From Ficedula albicollis (Eukaryota > Chordata > Aves > Passeriformes > Muscicapidae): a DNA stretch of 64,000 nucleotides. Position numbers and translations under genes: made by a program. Shown here in pieces: positions 14,201 through 27,848 of the stretch. The notes beneath the pieces are model-generated. The model was not told the origin of the DNA, did not search any database, and worked only from the letters and a program-made list of their open reading frames with translations. The stretch is taken from the NCBI RefSeq assembly GCF_000247815.1, contig NC_021673.1, positions 37,713,102 through 37,777,101 of the forward strand, given 5' to 3'. The first letter of the stretch is position 1, and each line of letters opens with the position of its first letter.

Positions 14201-16149
14201 ACTGACACAGCTTTCCTGTCATGCTGTTTTTTCAAGAACATAGGGAAATGCAGAGTGTTTTCATAGTTCTGCCCTTTAAATGTAAGACTTACGGCTATCT
14301 TAAAATGAAAATTGCGGTGTAGTAGAAAGAAAAGTTCTATTGTCTTAAATGCATTACTTCAAGTTCTTACAGCCCTGCCACAGGAGGTTATTAAACATTC
14401 TGCTAGAAAAGAATACAATTGGCAATGAGTTCTTGCAAACTTTAGTGTTTACTGGATTGCTCTGAACATTTAGACAAGGTTTGGACCTGTTCTTCATTTA
14501 CATTTTCCTACATAATTTTTTTTTCCACTAATCACGGCCAGTTACAGACAGAATTTTACCAAAATATCTAAGGAGTCTCTTTCCAGATAGTATGATCATA
14601 GCTGCTTTTTCAGGCAAAGGGCTAAATTAACCCTTGTCATAGTTTTCCTTTAAGGGCAAAACCATTATGGCAGGACTGAAAAACCTCAGCAGGCATAGAC
14701 CTGTTATCCAAATACAGGTTCTCCCCTCTGTTCCCCCTCTGCATGCACACAGAAATCCATATTTTCCAATTGAATCCATGATTCATGCCTATGTCCTTCA
14801 TCTCTGGTCCTCCAGGTTTTCAAAATCTTCCCACCTGCTTCTCATAAAATGATGTTTACGCTTATTCCTTCCAATGTGTGAAATCTTCATGATGAAGCAC
14901 GTCAGAAGAAGCCATCGCTTTATTGCTTCTTTGTGTGGATACAATCTACTTGATAGATATCCTCTGAAATATATGTCTGTAGACTTATGGGAAAATTAAT
15001 AAAACAGAAATTAAAACTGACAGCTTTGAAATGATATGCTACCCTTAGCATATGGACTACCTCACACGAACACTTTACAGGATTTGTATCAGGATTATGG
15101 ACAGTAACTCAATAGGGAATAACTTCCAAACTATATTCCTAAATATCATTTGACAGGTTTTGGATGCTGTGTAATTCTTACAGTATTATAATGTCATGCC
15201 AGTGATGCTACAGTCGTCATTAAGATAGTCCTTTCATTCTTAGTGCTCATTTTGTCTTATAATTGCTTTTGCAGTGAAATCTCGCAAGCTTTTTCTAAGC
15301 AGACAAATGAGCTTCCTTAAAAAAATTAAATGCTTCATTCTCCAGTAAGACATGCTTTGAAGATCCAGTTTCCTCAGAAATAGGCAGCTATATCTAGAGA
15401 GGAACAACAACAACAACAACAACAATCCTTTATGCTCTGAGCTTTTAAATGTATACTAATGATTTACATTATCAACTTTGGCACCGTTAAAAATATGCTA
15501 GGAAGCAAAAATAGTTAAACATTAATTGTATTAGAATCCTATCCTAATTTACTTGCAGTATTGGTATACATCAAGGACCTTATATCTTTAAGGGAGTGAG
15601 TGAAAGATTAGGACAGGTTTAGTTAGGGAAAACAGAGAGCAGAGTCCTCTATCACATCCAAATCCCAGACCAATGGTTAAGTCATTTTTTTGGAATATAG
15701 AAATAATAGCAATTTAACCAGAAATGCATGTCTTCTGGCTGTCCTGGTTGGTATATTTTGTGAGGTCAATTTGCTAACGTTTCAATTGACTCTTCTCCTC
15801 TTGGAACAGAGGTATGAGGAAATAAATGGGATGACTATAGAAGTCCTTCAGTCAGACCACCTACACCCTGAATTGAGAATAACGGGGAACTTGAAGTGAA
15901 AGAGAGATTGCTTACTGTGGATTGAAAACAGCATTCCTTTCTGCATAGCTCTTACTAGTTTTGCTGGATTAACATCTCTAAATAATTTTATGCAATCTTC
16001 CTGAAAAAATCAAATATTGCCACTGGGTTGGCCTAAGGACAGTGGATGTCTTCGAGCTTTGCTAACCATTTCTCTTTTCTGATAGGAGCCTTTATTTTTA
16101 TTTGCTTCTGCTCATTCTGTAAAATATACCATGGATGCTTGACAGTTAC
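11201..16149. other. Gene-free AT-rich unique DNA
   Basis: No supported gene or transposon. The section 13380-13660 is a compact run of AT-rich motifs (TTAAT, ATTAAT, TGCAT) without simple repeats and looks like candidate conserved non-coding sequence. A short near-direct repeat (CCTAGAGAG) occurs at 14080-14100. Confidence 0.55.
15403..15425. repeat. (AAC)n microsatellite
   Basis: Nearly eight copies of AAC in 23 bp. On the minus strand it encodes a poly-Leu run in a spurious open frame. Confidence 0.95.
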
Positions 16150-16173
16150 TTGTGCTCCATATATGGAGCACAA
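16150..16173. repeat. Perfect 24-bp palindrome
   Basis: The arm TTGTGCTCCATA is followed directly by its reverse complement, with no spacer and no mismatch. The next base pair outward (C and T) does not pair. The function is unknown. It is far longer than a typical dimeric transcription factor site half. Confidence 0.95.
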
Positions 16174-17334
16174 TAATCTATGATTATTAAAATATTATAG
16201 AAACAGGTTTTTGCTTCCTTTGGAGACAGATTGTTACTTTCAAAGACTATTAATAGTGACTTTCAAACTATATGTTTTTGTGAGCATAAAATGGGATTGG
16301 CTCTTCACTCCAGATGTAATAATTCTATTGTTAGTAAATACAAATTTTGTTGATTTCAGTAAACATGAATCTTTTTGTGTTGGTGACATTCCAGCCAATG
16401 TGCTGCATCACAATCCAAACAGATTTTGAAGCTCAAGCAGAAGGACTGGGTGAGAGTGAAGGAGAAGGAAAAGCAAACTGCAGGTCACATGCAGTAGCTG
16501 AAGAACCAGTTAATGGAACTACATCAAAACTGTGCAAGTGTCTCTGCCAAGAAGGGACTAGGAGGTTCTGTACAACACAGAATATTCTAGCTCTTTGTGT
16601 TTTCTTACTTTCTGTTCAGAGGCAACAGCATAAGGAGTTTCAGTTAATTTTGGCTGCCTACAGTGGAGACAATGTAGTGTCCACTAGTCCTGTAGGAATT
16701 CCTGTTGCAAGTGTGCACTATATGCACGTGCATACAGTACATCTTATCTTCTAGCCTTGTTTCATTTTGTTATGGAAGTATATTTGAGCATGTATGAATA
16801 AAAGAGTGGATTTTCAAACATATGGCTGATCACAAAACAGTGAAAGTGGCATATAGAGGGTTAATGGAATGATGAGGCAAAAAACTGCAGTGCCAGCAGA
16901 ATTCCCCAAAGGGTAAACAAAACTCTTAACTGTTGCAAACAATAAATTGTCAATACCTTGTAGAAACAGTGGATAATGAAAAGTTATAATGCCTATAGTT
17001 AGTACCCTCTTTAAAAGAATTTACACAGGATATGAAATTAAATTCTGTGCACAGTTCTCTTAATTTGCCCTTAATTAAACAATACTCCATAAATGGTGCA
17101 TTCAGTGACCAAATGTTCAGAGACAGCAAAATGGTGGGTCCCAAGCCATTAGGAATGAAATAAAGTCAGTCCCCTGAGAGCCTGCTAGAATCTGGTCTAT
17201 CTAAGTGACAACTGATGGTTTAGGAAAGATAATTAACTTTGCAATTACAAACCGCAGCTTTCACCAATGCTGTTTCTTTCAGTATTCTCTTCTAAATGTT
17301 CCACTATTTTTACAGTGAGATAAAATGCTTTTTT

Positions 17335-17377
17335 AAAAAATTCTCGTATTGAAGAGGGTTTGCTACTTGAATCCATA
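17335..17377 (+). repeat. Dispersed 43-bp direct repeat, copy 1
   Basis: This copy matches 17696-17738 with a single C/T difference. The copies lie 361 bp apart and the DNA between them is not repeated, so this is a copied and moved fragment rather than a tandem duplication. Both begin with six A residues. Confidence 0.9.
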
Positions 17378-17695
17378 ACTTTTTTAAAATGCTGAGTTCA
17401 TAGGGGCCTATTTTTCCTACACAAATATAATTTGAATTTTTTATTTTAAATATTTCAGATCATTAATTATATATACACTTATTTTATGAATTACAGAGGA
17501 TAAATGTTATATTTTCTATGACTGTCAAGTGTTCTTTCTTTATTTGAATGATAAAATGGGCATGCTGCATCAAACAGATTTTTTTTCCTGGACCTAGCAA
17601 ATCTAAATTAGGCTTGTTCTTTAGCTATGTAGTTTGAAATTCTCCTCAGTATAAGGAACATCAGTTCTAATCTGTTAATGTGCCTTCATATTGGT

Positions 17696-17738
17696 AAAAA
17701 ATTCTTGTATTGAAGAGGGTTTGCTACTTGAATCCATA
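17696..17738 (+). repeat. Dispersed 43-bp direct repeat, copy 2
   Basis: Second copy of the element at 17335-17377, same orientation, 42 of 43 positions identical. Confidence 0.9.
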
Positions 17739-17903
17739 TGTCTGTACCCTGGATTATCTTTACCATAATGTCTCCTAGCATGTAAATGAGTGCATTTTCG
17801 TGCTGGCATACGTGTCCTGAAATTTTCAAATATGCCATACAAGCATACTTACATGTACAAGCAGTGGTATTTTGGTATGATGTATTACAGGATTATGAAA
17901 AAC

Positions 17904-18200
17904 TTCAGCTTAGAGTGAAAAATGTCTTCAACTGTAGGCTTTTGTTGAGCCTGTATACTGAAACAGAGTTCAAGGTGGATATACGCACAGATAACGATGA
18001 AGACAGAATCAGGACCTAAACTTAAAAAAAAAAATTTAATGTAACTATATTGTTCAGCTTAGAGTGAAAAATGTCTTCAGCTGTAGGCTTTTGTTGTGCC
18101 TGTATACTGAACAGAGTTCAAGGTGGATATACGCACAGATAACGATGAAGACAGAATCAGGACCTAAACTTAAAAAAAAAAAATTAATGTAACTATATTT
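17904..18200 (+). repeat. Tandem duplication, 149-bp unit
   Basis: Two adjacent copies start at TTCAGCTTAGAGTG (17904 and 18053). They differ by a few substitutions and one-base length changes, one of them in an internal A run (A11 versus A12). The first copy falls in a 77-codon open frame (17786-18019) that is broken in the second copy, which argues against coding constraint. Confidence 0.95.
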
Positions 18201-21200
18201 GCTGTGATTTCACATACTGTATAACACTGAATAGCTGTAGAACTGACTTCAGAAAATCACAGTTTTAAGAAAAACTGACCAAGCTAATTTGGCCTGCTAC
18301 AAAGGACCCGCTCCATGCATTGATTTAGTAGGTGAAAGCAAAATTTAGACTTTATGGGAAATGTAGCTTCTTCCTTATAATCACCTGCAGACTGATGCTG
18401 ATGCCCGATGCCAGACTGCTGTAAGCAGCAGAGGTCCTGACACTGTTTGCTGGGATGTCCCATGGAAATCTGCTCCTGGAATCAGCTCATCAGTTTGCCC
18501 GTGCTTAGGGGAAGCTGATTTATCTCTCTATGACACCGTGATAAGGGACAAACACATTTTTTTAACTCCCTTTGTGTTTGAATTGGAACCTCATTGGAAA
18601 CTTTTTTGCTATGCTCATGTACAATCAAGGATGCAACACACTCAGATGTCAGTCACTGACTCTGGATGCTCTGTAAGAACAAATTAATTTAAACTATGTA
18701 TATCTTTTTGGTAAAGATGCATTTCTGCGAATTGTTCTGTATAACTCCGATTGCACTGGTCACACCTGTACATTTACATTTGCGACTTATATGTAGTTAA
18801 TCTTGGAAAAATAAGGAAAATACTGTGATATTTAAATTACACTTGCTTTAAGTGGAAATTTTAAAGACTTTAATGACTGGCACTGTATAGTGACATGTAA
18901 ATTTGTAGATTGTCAGGGAAAGGGATGTTATTACTGATAATGTGTATATATATTCTGTTTTCCTAACCAATCTCCCTTCATGAATATGCTTTAACATATT
19001 CAGCTGTCTTGTATGTCATTTTGTCCAGCTTTGCCACTTGTGAAGTGTTACACACATATGCTTCATCACAGTTAATAGTTCAATCTTACCAGAGGGCTTA
19101 GGGTTTTAAGGTAGTCTGAAAACTTGTAAGAAAGGAATTGTTGCCTACAAAATGCCTGTTATTGCACTCATTGATTCTTGTATGGACCTCTGAATGTTAT
19201 GTTAATATTTGTGTTTAACATCTCTTTTCACTGGAATGTGATGCAATTCTCTATATCACCCTTAGTGAGGCATTTAAAATTCTTGTTGCCGAGGTTCACA
19301 CAAGCTGCAGTGTTATTCTCCAGTCCTTCGGTGTTGAAACCTCTGAAGACAATACATGGAACAAGAGAAGGATTATTGTGGCACACAAATCAGTAAAGAC
19401 TTTACTTGAAAGTACCAGAATATTTGCTTTTTTGAAAATAATTTACTCATATAAAATGCGTGTAATTATTGTCAAGCACTGGTTGCTGTTTGATATTTAG
19501 CATCAACTTAACTTGCATTGTTTAAATTCATCGCAGGTTAATAGAAAATGGAAAAATTGTGAGATCTATGGGAAAATACAGTTGACATATCTGAATTCCT
19601 ATAAATACAAAGAAGGAAAAGGATGCTACTTTTTAAAAAGAATTAACTATAGTTCTTGTTCTTTCTTTTTGTGCAAAGATTTTCCAATGTGTTTTAGTAG
19701 TTTTAATTCTAGATCTTAGTTTGGACTGCTGCTCCATATGGATTAAAAAACAGATAGTAAGAGATGGATTCAGGTTTTCAAAATCATCAAGTAATTTGAA
19801 AGAAAAGTGCTTCGCAGTGTTAAGTTCCAACAATTTGATTTGGCTGTTATTGTGGAACCCTGGTATCCAACACTGAATTTCTTCAAAGCGGAAAACTTTA
19901 TCTCCACCCTCTTTCATGATGTGTGATCCAAAATGCCAATCACTGGGAATGGAATACAATTATATTCACTAATATGTCTAAAATAGAAAGTCTTGCTGTC
20001 AATATATACTCATTAGTACTGAGTTGCAAATGAATTCTGGAATTGTGCTCTTATTAATTAGGTGGCAGACTAGAAAACTTCTTGCTTCTGTTTAGCCAGA
20101 TGGAGGGACAGTGGGTGTAATGACCTGTGTTGGGCCTTTCCCAGGGGATTTCTTTGGTGTTTCTTGGTGTCAGTATGGGTCCATCTTCCATTTGCCATTT
20201 AAAACAAACAGCCCAAAACTTGCACAAGTGTACATTTAAATTACATTCAGAAAAAGAGATGGAAATTTGTTTAGTTTTAAAATTAGTTATGCATTGCATT
20301 CGTAAAATTCCAGAGGGACTTGGGCACACAGATGCAGGGTGAAATATATTTTTTAGGAAAAAGCAAGTCAGTCTGTCCTGTTTTTCCTGCTACACTATCC
20401 TACATAGTCTGCCTCATAATCAAGCAACATAGTACTCTTTGGTTTTACAACTCTGTTTCTTGTTTTTTATTATTTTTTTGCTGCATGAGTTGTTCAGAGT
20501 TCTAAGAGGCTTCTGTGATTCAAAAATGGACTTCTGGGGGAGTGGGGGAGCAGGGGAAGTTGGCGATCAGCCCACATGAAAAGTCCCTAATTCTCTAATT
20601 GACCTTGTATATTCTAAAGAGCAGTCAAGATACTTAAATGTGTATCTTCATTAAAGGGTATGAGTAATACCATGAACTGAATGGAATTACTCATGGGTTT
20701 TAAGTTTTATATGAATCAACTATCATTCAGCATAGTAGCCTACTTAAGAAAATATTTGTTAAGATTTGCAGGAGATACTTCAGCTTTGTCAGCATAAAAA
20801 GAGAGATTCTTTGAAAGCTGGTAATTTACCTCAAATAAGAAACAGAAAAAAAGCGCCTTCAGAATAATACATAACATCAAGTTGTGGTTTTTCATAGCTA
20901 GAGTTCTGTTCTCAAAGTTTTAAAACCTATGGCACTTGAGTTAATTGGAAAAATAAATTTTCTGTTAACCTTCTGGATGACTAATTTTCCACAAATAACT
21001 TTATTCTGTGTGAGCTCCCAACTGGTGTTGGTTCTGCCAAGTAAAAGCTAATACCAAACGAATCAGGTGGGCACCCTCATTTCCCACTGTGCGTCTCTTC
21101 ATCTCCAACTGTGTTACTTACTGTGCAGACAGATACTGACAAGCATTATATGGATCTGAAAATTTTCTGTTTAAATGCACAAGAATGTGCAATTTTTGCT

Positions 21201-24200
21201 CTGTAAAGAGGGAAGATTGTTTGCAAAGAAATCTGGTTAATGATTTCAGAGAAAAAAAAAGACTTAGATTTTTACTGAACAGAGAAATATATTTAACAAC
21301 TTATTCCTAGTAGATTATTTACTGGGTTTTACATTTATAGAACTTCACTTGGCTTTACATTTATAGAACTTTATTACAGAAGTTGTGAAAACATTTTGGA
21401 TTTTGTGAGTGTAAAATCACAAATGTAAATCATGTGGTAGCAATAACTTGATATAGGAATTAAAAGCTTGCTATTGTATAGAAAAAAAATTTCTCATTCT
21501 CATATACGTTGTCCTTAGATTCCAAATAAGATGAATAATTATTTTTCATTTTCTTTTGTGTGCTTCCTCTCTCTGTTTTATCCCTTTCAGGAGATGTGAA
21601 GAAGTTGGCCCAATGAGTCAGTGATTTCTTTCCCCTCCTTTTGAGATATGGAGTAGATGGCAGTGTGATTAAAATCCCTTGCAGGCCTAGGAACTATATG
21701 CCTGCAAGCAGCTGGGATCTGAGCATTTAAATTTGGAAGACAGGCAGAGATTATGATTGAAACAATTATAAAGGTCATGTCATGTTCAACAGTGTAGCTG
21801 ATATCTGCATTACAGTGTCAATAGAAGGAATTGCCCTCATGTGACTGTCTGAGATATGACTGTAGTGGTCCAGTATAATCCCATTTTTTTATCTTGTATG
21901 AAAATGATTAAACAATTCAGAATAGAAAAGAAATAATATTCCAGAAGGATACAATGTGGCTTTAAATGCAAAAAGATAGCAGATGAGCAGTAAGCAAGAT
22001 TGTATTTTTAAATAATTCATTTTCAGAGCACAATTGTAAAACTTCAAGCGGTTTTACAGGCACAACTCAATGAGTACCTGCCTGAGGCCAGCCATATCAA
22101 CTTTGAAGCCCTCTGAAAGCTGAGGGGAACGAGACTGGGTACTAGTTGTTGGAGCGTTTCAGAATAATATAAAAGGGCATGACACCCATGAGATCCATTT
22201 TTCAGATCCCTGCATAATAGGTGACTTTTTGAGACTGACCCTGTATCAGACAGAAATAGTGAATGTACAAGAGCTGTCATCTATCCTGTCTGCCCATCAT
22301 GTTCAAAGCAAGATATAATTTCATTCTACTTTTTTCTTTTAAGCTTTTTATTTTTAAGCTTTTACTTCTTTTTTTCTTTTTTTTTTCTTTTTTTAATGAA
22401 AAATATGCCCTGCTGAACTGTTAAGTGCCAGAGAGTATTAGACCCTTAGTGTTCCCTTTGTAAATTTTGCATGCAATTTTTAATCAAAAAATGCTAATGA
22501 AGCAATGAAAATATATGCAAGTCCTTGTTTAACATTTAATGATTTTTCAGTATTTTTAAATACTTGTCTGTTCAAGATTTTTATGAAGGCTTTAAGTCCT
22601 TAAGTGTCTGAAGGACCACTTTATCACAATCTAAATAAATACATTAATATATTCTGCACCGTGAAGTAGGTTCAAAATAATATGTACACAGTAGATAATG
22701 GAAACATATTGACATTCTTAAGCTTATAAACACATTGGAAGTTACCCTAATTGTAAAAGTGAAGACTGTGAAGAGCGATGTCCCTGAAAATCCTAGAACA
22801 GCATCTTTCTCGTTTTTTTAATTGTTCCAACACTTGAGATCTCAGTATGATGTTTTTTCCTCTGCACAAATGAACAAGTGGAGGCCACAGAACCTCTTTA
22901 AAAAGGCAGTTGCATTAAATAATTGATCTATTAAAGAAATAGTGGCAGGACTAGAGTACAGCTATTATGACTTATTGAGGTCAGGTTTTGGTGGGTTGAA
23001 CTAAGTGTGCAACTTTTATTTTTTCACCAAACGCACAAAAGATTTTTTGCCAACATTTTCATTTCTTCTTGGCACAATATATCCCAGTGCTGGTATCCAT
23101 ATATCTGTGCCCTATGCTTGATGGTGTGAAATGGCTTTGGTAGTTAAGGCTGTGTGTTCACCTTGTGCTTTTCTGTGCCTTTGTGCAAAGATAAGCCTCA
23201 GTTCTCTTCAGAAATCTTAAGCAAAATGTTCTAAACTTTTCTGATAAAGAATGTTTCCCTTCCCTATTCTTACTCAAAATGCTCCATTTTCTTTGCTTTT
23301 TCTATTACATTTTTTCAAAGAAAATGAAAAAGGAACAACCTGCAACTTTTGCAAAAAAGGAAGAAGCTGTTATGAATCACTACCTGATAATTATAGAATA
23401 TCAGGTGTTAATTTTGTCTTGTCCAACAACAAATAGGAAGAGGTGTAACATAAAAATTTGCTGTTGCAATTAGGAATACTGTATGTTCCTTTATGTTAGA
23501 AATCAGCAGTGTGGGGTTCTTCAGGTCAAACTGTTCTACTGAACACTCTGAATACATACATCTGGCCCTTATAGCAGTGATTGTAATAGAAAAGAATTCA
23601 GATAAAGTAATCAGAATATTTTTTTGAGAAAAAAGTCCAGGTGGCAAAGCAATTACCATCCCTGAACACCCTGGTGTTTGTGAAGCCCTCTGCCTATTGA
23701 CATCCACTACTCCATGCAGAATAATTTCCTTTTCATCCCCAGTGGTGGTTTCTCTGCTGCATATTTTGAAACCACCTATGGAAAAACTGGTAAGGACTTT
23801 GTGTACTCATATAAATTATTACAGACTAATGATATATTTGAGGCTGAAGATTAAAGAAAAGTCAATAGAAATCATTGCCTTAAATAAAAATTCCCTGAAT
23901 TGAGCAGAATGATTTTTTTCATAACTGATTCCCATGGAGATAAGCAAAAAACAAAGACTCCACATCATCTGAAGAGATATTTGGTCAGTATGAAAACCTG
24001 GATGGTTACTGGTTCCATGTAAATTCTCAGTGGTCTTTTCTAGCACTGATTACTTTCTCCTGTCAAACAATAACCACAAAGTGTCCTGGAATTCCATTTA
24101 AACTTCAATTGTACCTTGTAGCATGGCTTTCTTAGTATCATCTATTTAGAGAAAGTATAGGAAAAACCTTTTCTAATGACTAAAGACGAAGAATACTTTT

Positions 24201-27200
24201 AGTAATGTAAAATATTTTGTTAATGTACAACCCCCCAGAAACTTACTATTTCAACTTTTCAGTAGGATTCTTTAAAACTGGGCTGGAAAATCTGCATTTT
24301 TCTAGCAAATTCTTTCATTATGTATCATGTGCATGGTTAAAAATCCATCTAGAGATGGTGATGATTCAGCCTATTGTGATTGAAATAGATAAATGGCTGG
24401 AAAGCTTTTTTCACAGCTGCCATAGGACTACCCAAAAAAGTGATGGTGTACGATAATGATTGGAGACACCCCTTTTTGAACAAAGATTTCTTAAAATTGC
24501 ACTTCAGCCATTGTATTTAACATTATGTTAGGCTCATTGAGGTAACTTTTTATTCCAGTAGTAGACAGGAAAAAAAAATTCAGTTTAGATATTGCTAACA
24601 GGTTTGCAAGGTTTATAATATATGGGTAACATGGAGGGAATACACTGAAGGAGTTAAGCATTTTGAATATTTTTTAAAGAAGATTGATCTAATTGATTAC
24701 ATATGAATACATAGTATTACATGCCTGAGGAAACTATTCTTTTTAAACTTCTGTGAAATTTTAGAGTATTTCCAAAGTTTTTCTCTTTTAAAGAGTTATT
24801 TTTCTTGCAAAGTAATCTGTAGAATATGGAGAAAAAGTAAAAATTGCAGTAGAGAAGATCTTTGAGGAGGAACCTTACTAGAAGGTTTTCAATTGTGGCT
24901 TCTGTAAACGATCATTGTACCACTATATTAAAAATCTACTAGAATCTTCAAAGTCTGTATAATTAAGAATAGGATTTTTCTGCTGAGGAGTTAGTGGATG
25001 TGTACTCTAAAATTTAGAATGCATCTCCACTTTTTCTGTTTAACTGCATTTTTACTTTGCAATGTGCTTGTATCTGTTTATCCACTGTTTACCACATTTA
25101 GACTGCAAGTGCTTAAGATATCTGGACAAGCTATTACAACAATAAAATGCTGCACATAATGGACCTGTGATAAAACAAAACAAAAAAATTTCCTGCAATA
25201 TCCATGATATTCAAAGTGTGTGCAAGTGGAGCCCCAAATGCATGTTGGCTGACTTAGCAAACAATCTGAGTAAAGAAAGATAGAAGATAATGACAAAGAT
25301 TTTTCACAGTGTATTAGAAGTAGATTACTGTAAGAAGTAGATTAGTGTAAAGCAGTTGGCCACATAACTTAGAAAGTAACTGATGGAACACAGCAGGGGG
25401 ACCTGGTGAGGAAAGTGATAAGTTTAACAGGATAGATGTTTTCTGCTGGTGAGGTGACAAGAGAGACAATGAAGGAAATATTTGCAGGTAGGGTGTGTGC
25501 AAGCTAGAGGCATAACCAGGAAACCAGGTGGTGTTCTTGCTTTGATCCATTCCCACCCCACTTGTAGTTTGGAAGAAATGAATGAGTGGAGCTTGGTGGA
25601 AATATTAACATGTCTCTGTTCTTTGTATTCTTGTGTGTAACAGCTAAGGCCTGCATTGGACACTCCAGGCTGAACATCAGAGCCATGCAGAGATCCTGTG
25701 CTCTCTTCTAGGATGTGTCTGCTCCTCAGCATATTTTTGACATACAGAGTCACTTGAAGTGCATAGAGACATTGCTGCAGTCATCGTTGTCACACTTTCA
25801 GCTCACAGCCAGATTATTGCCTGGCATTAGCAGATTGACAGACTCCAGGATCCTGGGAATCTTGCCCTTTGTGAATACATCAAAATCTTCATTATTTTTC
25901 CAGCAAAATACAAGGCACTGTGAACAGAATGTAATCCAAATTCTGAATGCCATCTCTGTGACAGTAGCATGCACATCTCAGCATCTGGTCTGTGAGAGAT
26001 GTGCCAGATTCTAGGGCTCAGACTGGGATGTGAATGTCTACTCCCGTCTAACCACAGAGTCCTGTGGTTTTCTATGGGTAACTCCTGGTAGCTGGCTGCT
26101 CACTTAACAAGAATGTTCAGTAAAGGTATCTTTTGCCAAAGAAACCTTTTTCATACCCATTTATTGGCATTAGGGACAAGAGCTGCTTGGCCTGCTCCCT
26201 CCTATTTCTTTGTATTTAATGAGCGTAAGGCAAAAAAAGTCCTATTCTTGATTTTCTGTCTTTCATCTATCTTCCTTTTCTTTACAGGAATTTTGTCTTT
26301 TGTCCCATGCTTTCTCTTTCACCTCTGGTAAGAAACTTATGGTTAAAACCCATGCTCTTCTTGCTTCATAACAGAGCAGATATGTGGTGCCTCAAAACAG
26401 AAGTGCTGGTTTTTTAACCATTTCTACTTGATGCTGCTATTATGAGAGTGTGGTGAGATGAGAAGAGCAGCTGTAACTGATGAAGAAACGCCTTAAGGAG
26501 AGGTCTGAAGATGAGGGGCACCTCTGGATGACAAATTGTGTCCACATCTGTTGGACAAGTTAGCAGTGGACAGCTTGTTGTCCAGAATAATATAAAAAAC
26601 CACAGAACTCCCTTCAACAGATGGGATCCTGTGAGACAGAATGTGGGTAGAGGAATCTGACCAGCAGGAAATTGGTGCTACTGAGGATAACTGTTGCAAG
26701 CAAAACATTCTGTAGGATGTTTATAATAAGAATGTTTTGCGGGTAGAATTAAGTCTTTCTCCTTCCAACCACTCAGGGCTTATGATTATCTCCAGTGTCC
26801 AGGAACAGCTCAGCATGGGAAGCAAAGTAACCTCAGGAGCAAAAATTGACACTTTAGTTATGACTCAAGCAATAGCCTTGAGAATGTGGATCCCACTATT
26901 TCTCATAGGAAAAATGCAGTGAATGCCAAAGTGTGATCAGTGTTCATCAGCTTCTGAAACTCTGATAACAGCTGGAGAAGTATGTTGAGATGAACTACAT
27001 CACTTGGGATGTGGGCTTAGATATTTAGGGTGTGTTTTATTGATTATCTGGGATAGATAGTCATGTCTCTTGGGCAGTAAAATCCTGAGTATTGGGGATG
27101 CCTAGGAAACATTTGCCAAAAATTTAATTAGGGTAACTTTTCTTTCATCTTTCCACACTTTTTTTCCTGTAAGTTCTGACTGCATAATAATAACTTGAAT

Positions 27201-27753
27201 GCGCCCGTGGCTGTTCTGTGACGCTGAGGGTGACTGGTGTGGAAGGGCTTCAGTCACTCTATTCAATGTTCCTATCCTTTAAAACAGGGTGACTGCATGA
27301 AAACTTCTACCTAGGAATGGTACCTGGGTTTTGCTAACTTTCCAAATGCACTGGGATATATATAAAAGTACTAGTTTATTCAACACTTTTGTTTTCTTTA
27401 ACCTGGGATCCCATTACTGTAGTTTGGCTAGTCACCAGATTTTTTACTGATTCACAGGATATGTTTCTATGTATGTTCTTTAAATACAGGAGTACACAAT
27501 TTTTATAAGCAATGAGACATTAAAATGTTTTGTTTGATACATTAGGAAAAATATTATAAGGTTTAAACTAAAACATAATAAGAAGTTGCATAACTTCCAG
27601 AAAGCCACATAGCAAGTCATTGGCATAGTTAATTATTGGTACATTTTTCTATCTGTACTTTCTGCTATTTCTATTATCTTTTACCTGAACAAACTTATCA
27701 CCATAGTGCATTCAACCTTGTAGGCATAATATGTTCATTTGCTAACATATTTT
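18201..27753. other. Gene-free unique DNA
   Basis: No supported gene. At 18300-18540 there is a more balanced-composition patch without repeats. At 21328-21370 an 18-bp word (TTTACATTTATAGAACTT) is repeated 26 bp apart. At 20528-20560 there is a G-rich stretch. From 25400 to 26750 the DNA is less AT-rich and carries many short open frames on both strands, none recognisable. T-rich low-complexity sequence lies at 22328-22396. Confidence 0.55.
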
Positions 27754-27848
27754 CTTGCTGTAACCAGTCTGCTAAATCTGATTTTGCTTCCCTTCCATCA
27801 GCTTGCTGTAACCTGACTGCTAAATCTGATTTTGCTTCCCTTCCATCA
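27754..27848 (+). repeat. Tandem duplication, 48-bp unit
   Basis: CTTGCTGTAACC starts copies at 27754 and 27802. The two 47-bp stretches differ at two positions and are joined by a single G. Confidence 0.95.

Larger units (their letters stand above)
16174..17903. other. Gene-free unique DNA
   Basis: The longest open frame here (16347-16754 plus, 135 codons) has no recognisable domain, no start context and a composition typical of chance frames. Apart from the dispersed 43-bp repeat listed separately I see nothing to annotate. Confidence 0.55.

Noticed and set aside
16347..16754. 135-codon plus-strand frame, the longest outside CR1
   Set aside because: No domain, no splice or promoter context that I trust, and a length within chance expectation for 64 kb read in six frames.
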